Shown: piece after piece, positions 60,082 to 64,000 of the stretch
Position numbering within the stretch: the stretch's first letter is position 1
How the letters are laid out: every line of letters starts with the position of its first letter
Assembly (NCBI RefSeq): GCF_004210375.1
Contig: NC_134833.1
Coordinates: 149,598,127 to 149,662,126, forward strand
Length of the DNA: 64,000 bases
Reading direction: 5' to 3'
From: Tachypleus tridentatus
Taxonomy: Eukaryota; Arthropoda; Merostomata; Xiphosura; Limulidae
Position numbers and translations under genes: made by a program
Notes under the pieces: model-generated
Told to the model about the DNA's origin: nothing
Databases searched by the model: none
What the model saw: only the letters and a program-made list of their open reading frames with translations

Positions 60082-60581
60082 NNNNNNNNNNNNNNNNNNN
60101 NNNNNNNNNNNNNNNNNNNNNNNNNNNNNNNNNNNNNNNNNNNNNNNNNNNNNNNNNNNNNNNNNNNNNNNNNNNNNNNNNNNNNNNNNNNNNNNNNNNN
60201 NNNNNNNNNNNNNNNNNNNNNNNNNNNNNNNNNNNNNNNNNNNNNNNNNNNNNNNNNNNNNNNNNNNNNNNNNNNNNNNNNNNNNNNNNNNNNNNNNNNN
60301 NNNNNNNNNNNNNNNNNNNNNNNNNNNNNNNNNNNNNNNNNNNNNNNNNNNNNNNNNNNNNNNNNNNNNNNNNNNNNNNNNNNNNNNNNNNNNNNNNNNN
60401 NNNNNNNNNNNNNNNNNNNNNNNNNNNNNNNNNNNNNNNNNNNNNNNNNNNNNNNNNNNNNNNNNNNNNNNNNNNNNNNNNNNNNNNNNNNNNNNNNNNN
60501 NNNNNNNNNNNNNNNNNNNNNNNNNNNNNNNNNNNNNNNNNNNNNNNNNNNNNNNNNNNNNNNNNNNNNNNNNNNNNNNNN
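60082..60581. other. 500-N assembly gap
   Basis: Exactly 500 N. The left flank is duplicated-segment copy 2 and the right flank is 47-bp satellite. Reading frames spanning the N run are artefacts. Confidence 0.98.
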
Positions 60582-63500
60582 TAGTATAAAATGTTTATTC
60601 AAACTAAAGTGCTTGTTTTGGACTATATAAAATGACCAAAGAACTTTGTTCTGGATCCTAGTATAAAATGTTTAGCTACAACAAACATGTTCTGGACCCT
60701 ATAAAATGATCTCTAAAGTGTCTTGTTCTTGGATTTCTAATATAAAATGTTTATCTACAACTAAAGTGTCTTGTTCTGGACCTCTAGTATAAAATGTTTA
60801 GCTACAACTAAAGTGTCTTGTTCTGGACCTCTAGTATAAAATGTTTATCTACAACTAAAAGTGTCTTGTTCTGGACCTCTAGTATAAAATGTTTAGCTAC
60901 AACTAAAGTGTCTTGTTCTGGACCTCTAGTATAAAATGTTTAGCTACAACTAAAGTGTCTTGTTCTGGACCTCTAGTATAAAATGTTTAGCTACAACTAA
61001 AGTGTCTTGTTCTGGACCCTATAGTATAAAATGTTTCATCTACAACTAAAGTGTCTTGTTTGGATTTCTATATAAAATGTTTAGTTACAACTAAAGTGTT
61101 TTGTTCTGGACCTCTAGTATAAAATGTTTAGCTACAACTAAAGTGTCTTGTTCTGGACCTCTAGTATAAAATGTTTAGCTACAACTAAAGTGTCTTTGTT
61201 TTGATTTCTAATATAAAATGTTTAGCTACAACTAAAGTGTTTTGTTCTGGACCTCTAGTATAAAATGTTTAGCTACAACTAAAGTGTCATGTTCTGGACC
61301 TCTAGTATAAAATGTTTAGCTACAACTAAAGTGTCTTGTTCTGGACCTCTAGTATAAAATGTTTATCTACAACCAAAAGTGTCTTGTTCTGGACCTCTAG
61401 TATAAAATGTTTAGCTACAACTAAAGTGTCATTTGTTCTGGATTTCTAATAGAAAATGTTTAGCTACAACCAAAGTGTCTTGTTCTGGACCCTTAAAATG
61501 TTTAGAAATATGATTGTCTACAACTAAAGTGTCTTGTTTTGGACCTCTAGTATAAAATGTTTAGCTACAACTAAAGTGTTTTGTTCTGGACTCTCTAGTA
61601 TAAAATGTTTAGCTACAACTAAAGTGTCTTGTTCTGGACCCTAGTATAAAATGTTTAGCTACAACTAAAGTGTCTTGTTCTGGATCTTTAGTATAAAATG
61701 TTTAGCTACAACTAAAGTGTCTTGTTCTGGACCTCTAGTATAAAATGTTTAACTACAACCAAAGTGTCTTGTTCTGGACCTCTAGTATAAAATGTTTAGC
61801 TACAACTAAAGTGTCTTGTTCTGGACCTTTAGTATAAAATGTTTATCTACAACTAAAGTGTTGTGTTCTGGATTTCTAGTATAAAATGTTTACTACAACT
61901 AAAGTGATTTGTTCTGGACCTCTAGTATAAAATGTTTAGCTACAACTAAAGTGTCTTGTTCTGGACCTCTAGTATAAAATGTTTATCTACAACTAAAGTG
62001 TCTTGTTTTGGATTTCTAATATAAAATGTTTAGCTACAACTAAAGTGTTTTGTTCTGGACCTCTAGTATAAAATGTTTAGCTACAACTAAAGTGTTATGT
62101 TCTGGACCTCTAGTATAAAATGTTTATCTACAACTAAAGTGTCTTGTTCTGGACCTCTAGTATAAAATGTTTATCTACAACTAAAGTGTCTTGTTCTGGA
62201 CCTCTAGTATAAAATGTTGCTTCAACTAAAGTGTCTGTGTTCTGGACCTTTAGTATAAAATGTTTAGCTACAACTAAAGTGTCTTGTTCTGGACCTCTAG
62301 TATAAAATGTTTATTTACAACTAAAGTGTCTTGTTTTGGATTTCTAGTATAAAATGTTTAGCTACAACTAAAAGTGTTTTGTTCTGGACCTCTAGTATAA
62401 AATGTTGCTTCTAACCTAAAGTGTCTTGTTCTGGACCTCTAGTATAAAATGTTTAGCTACAACTAAAGTGTCTTGTTTTGGATTTCTAATATAAAATGTT
62501 TAGTTACAACTAAAGTGATTTGTTCTGGACCTCTAGTATAAAATGTTTAACTACAACTAAAGTGTTTGTTGGACCTACAACTAAAGTGTCTTGTTCTGGA
62601 CCTCTCTAGTATAAAATGTTTGCTACAACTAAAGTGTCATGTTCTGGACCTCTAGTATAAAATGTTTGTACAACTAAAGTGTCATGTTCTGGACCTCTAG
62701 TATAAAATGTTTAGCTACAACTAAAGTGTCACCTCTAGTATAAAATGTCTACAACTGTTCTGTTCTGGACCTCTAGTATAAAATGTTTAGCTACAACTAA
62801 AAGTCATGTTCAGGACCTTTAGTATAAAATGTTTAGCTACAACTAAAGTGTCTTGTTCTGGACCTCTAGTATAAAATGTTTAGCTACAACTAAAGTGTCT
62901 TGTTTTGGACCTCTAGTATAAAATGTTTTCTACAACTAAAGTGTCTTGTTCTGGACCTCTAGTATAAAATGTTTACTACATAACTAAAGTGTCTTGTTCT
63001 GGACCTCTAGTATAAAATGTTTATCTACAACTAAAGTGTCTTGTTCTGGACCTCTAGTATAAAATGTTTATCTACAACTAAAGTGTCTTGTTCTGGACCT
63101 CTAGTATAAAATGTTTAGCTACAACTAAAGTGCTACATGTGTCTTGATCTGGACTTAGTATAAAATGTTTAGCTACAACTAAAGTGTCTTGTTCTGGACC
63201 TCTAGTATAAAATGTTTAGCTACAACTAAAGTGTCTTGTTCTGGACCTCTAGTATAAAATGTTGCATTTTTACAACTAAAGTGTCTTGTTCTGGACCTCT
63301 AGTATAAAATGTTTATCTACAACTAAAGTGTCTTGTTCTGGACCTCTAGTATAAAATGTTTATCTACAACTAAAGTGTTTTGTTCTGGACCTCTAGTATA
63401 AAATGTTTTGCTACAACTAAAGTGTCATGTTCTGGACCTCTAGTATAAAATGTTTATCTACAACTAAAGTGTCTGTTCTGGACCTCTAGTATAAAATGTT

Positions 63501-64000
63501 TAGCTACAACTAAAGTGTCTTGTTCTGGACCTCTAGTATAAAATGTTTAGCTACAACTAAAGTGTCTTGTTCTGGACCTCTAGTATAAAATGTTTATCTA
63601 CAACTAAAGTGTCTTGTTTTGACATTCTATATAAAATGTTTAGCTACAACTAAAGTGTTTTGTTCTGGACCTCTAGTATAAAATGTTTAGCTACAACTAA
63701 AGTGTCATGTTCTGGACCTCTAGTATAAAATGTTTAGCTACAACTAAAGTGTCTTGTTTTGGATTTCTAATATAAAATGTTTAGTTTACAACTAAAGTGT
63801 TTGTTCTGGACCTCTAGTATAAAATGTTTAGCTACAACTAAAGTGTCTTGTTCTGGACCTCTAGTATAAAATGTTTAGCTACAACTAAAGTGTCTTGTTC
63901 TGGACCTTTAGTATAAAATGTTTAGCTACAACTAAAGTGTCTTGTTCTGGACCCCTAGTATAAAATGTTTAGCTACAACTAAAGTGTCTTGTTCTGGACC
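60582..64000 (+). repeat. 47-bp satellite array, right block
   Basis: Same unit, period and orientation as 1-5753, about 73 units by length. The first 150 bp next to the gap are heavily disrupted and after that the units are regular. Both unit types (CTGGACCTCTAG and TTGGATTTCTAA) occur. The array continues to the window end. Confidence 0.97.

Noticed and set aside
60021..60602. Frames across the second N gap
   Set aside because: Artefacts of translating N.

Overview
The window is AT-rich animal nuclear DNA, not prokaryotic. It holds spliced exons with GT/AG boundaries, tRNA-derived SINEs, LINE reverse-transcriptase remnants and very large satellite arrays. The longest SINE family (Thr-tRNA-like head, body with ATTCGTTGGTAAAAGAGTAG, tail CTTTGTGCGAAATT plus CAAA repeats) looks to me like the common SINE of horseshoe crab genomes. 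A chelicerate, possibly xiphosuran, origin is therefore an inference from memory and not something the sequence proves.

Layout. 1-5753 is a 47-bp satellite, followed by a 500-N gap (5754-6253). 6254-20004 is a 38/42-bp satellite of roughly 350 units. 20005-55530 is the mostly unique, gene-bearing part. 55531-58148 is a second block of the same 38/42-bp satellite. 58147-60080 is a near-identical second copy of 21153-23096. A second 500-N gap (60082-60581) is followed by more 47-bp satellite to 64000. All arrays share one orientation.

The unique part carries little coding sequence. The best gene is on the + strand at 43715-51453: six exons with consistent phases plus one unresolved link, ending in a PEST-like tail. 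I do not recognise the protein. Its most striking feature is a 68-bp minisatellite (48365-49726, exactly 20 copies). Its unit contains the last coding bases of an exon and that exon's 5' splice site, so the intron starts with a ladder of 19 extra perfect GTAAGT donors. On the - strand, 25849-26068 is an N-terminal exon of an SLC16/monocarboxylate-transporter-like protein with no visible partner exons. A tentative two-exon small gene (30944 to 28339) would have an intron filled by CT-rich minisatellites.

The rest is repeats: 34-bp (exactly 30 copies), 62-bp, ~75-bp, 57-bp and 45-bp tandem arrays; three tRNA-derived SINE families; two copies of a MITE with long terminal inverted repeats; three foldback elements; and dead CR1/Jockey-type LINE fragments. 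In several tandem families the variable positions are CG/TG/CA alternatives at one dinucleotide, as expected from deamination of methylated CpG. The two fixed 500-N gaps and the duplicated contig edge mean that large-scale order near the ends should be treated cautiously.
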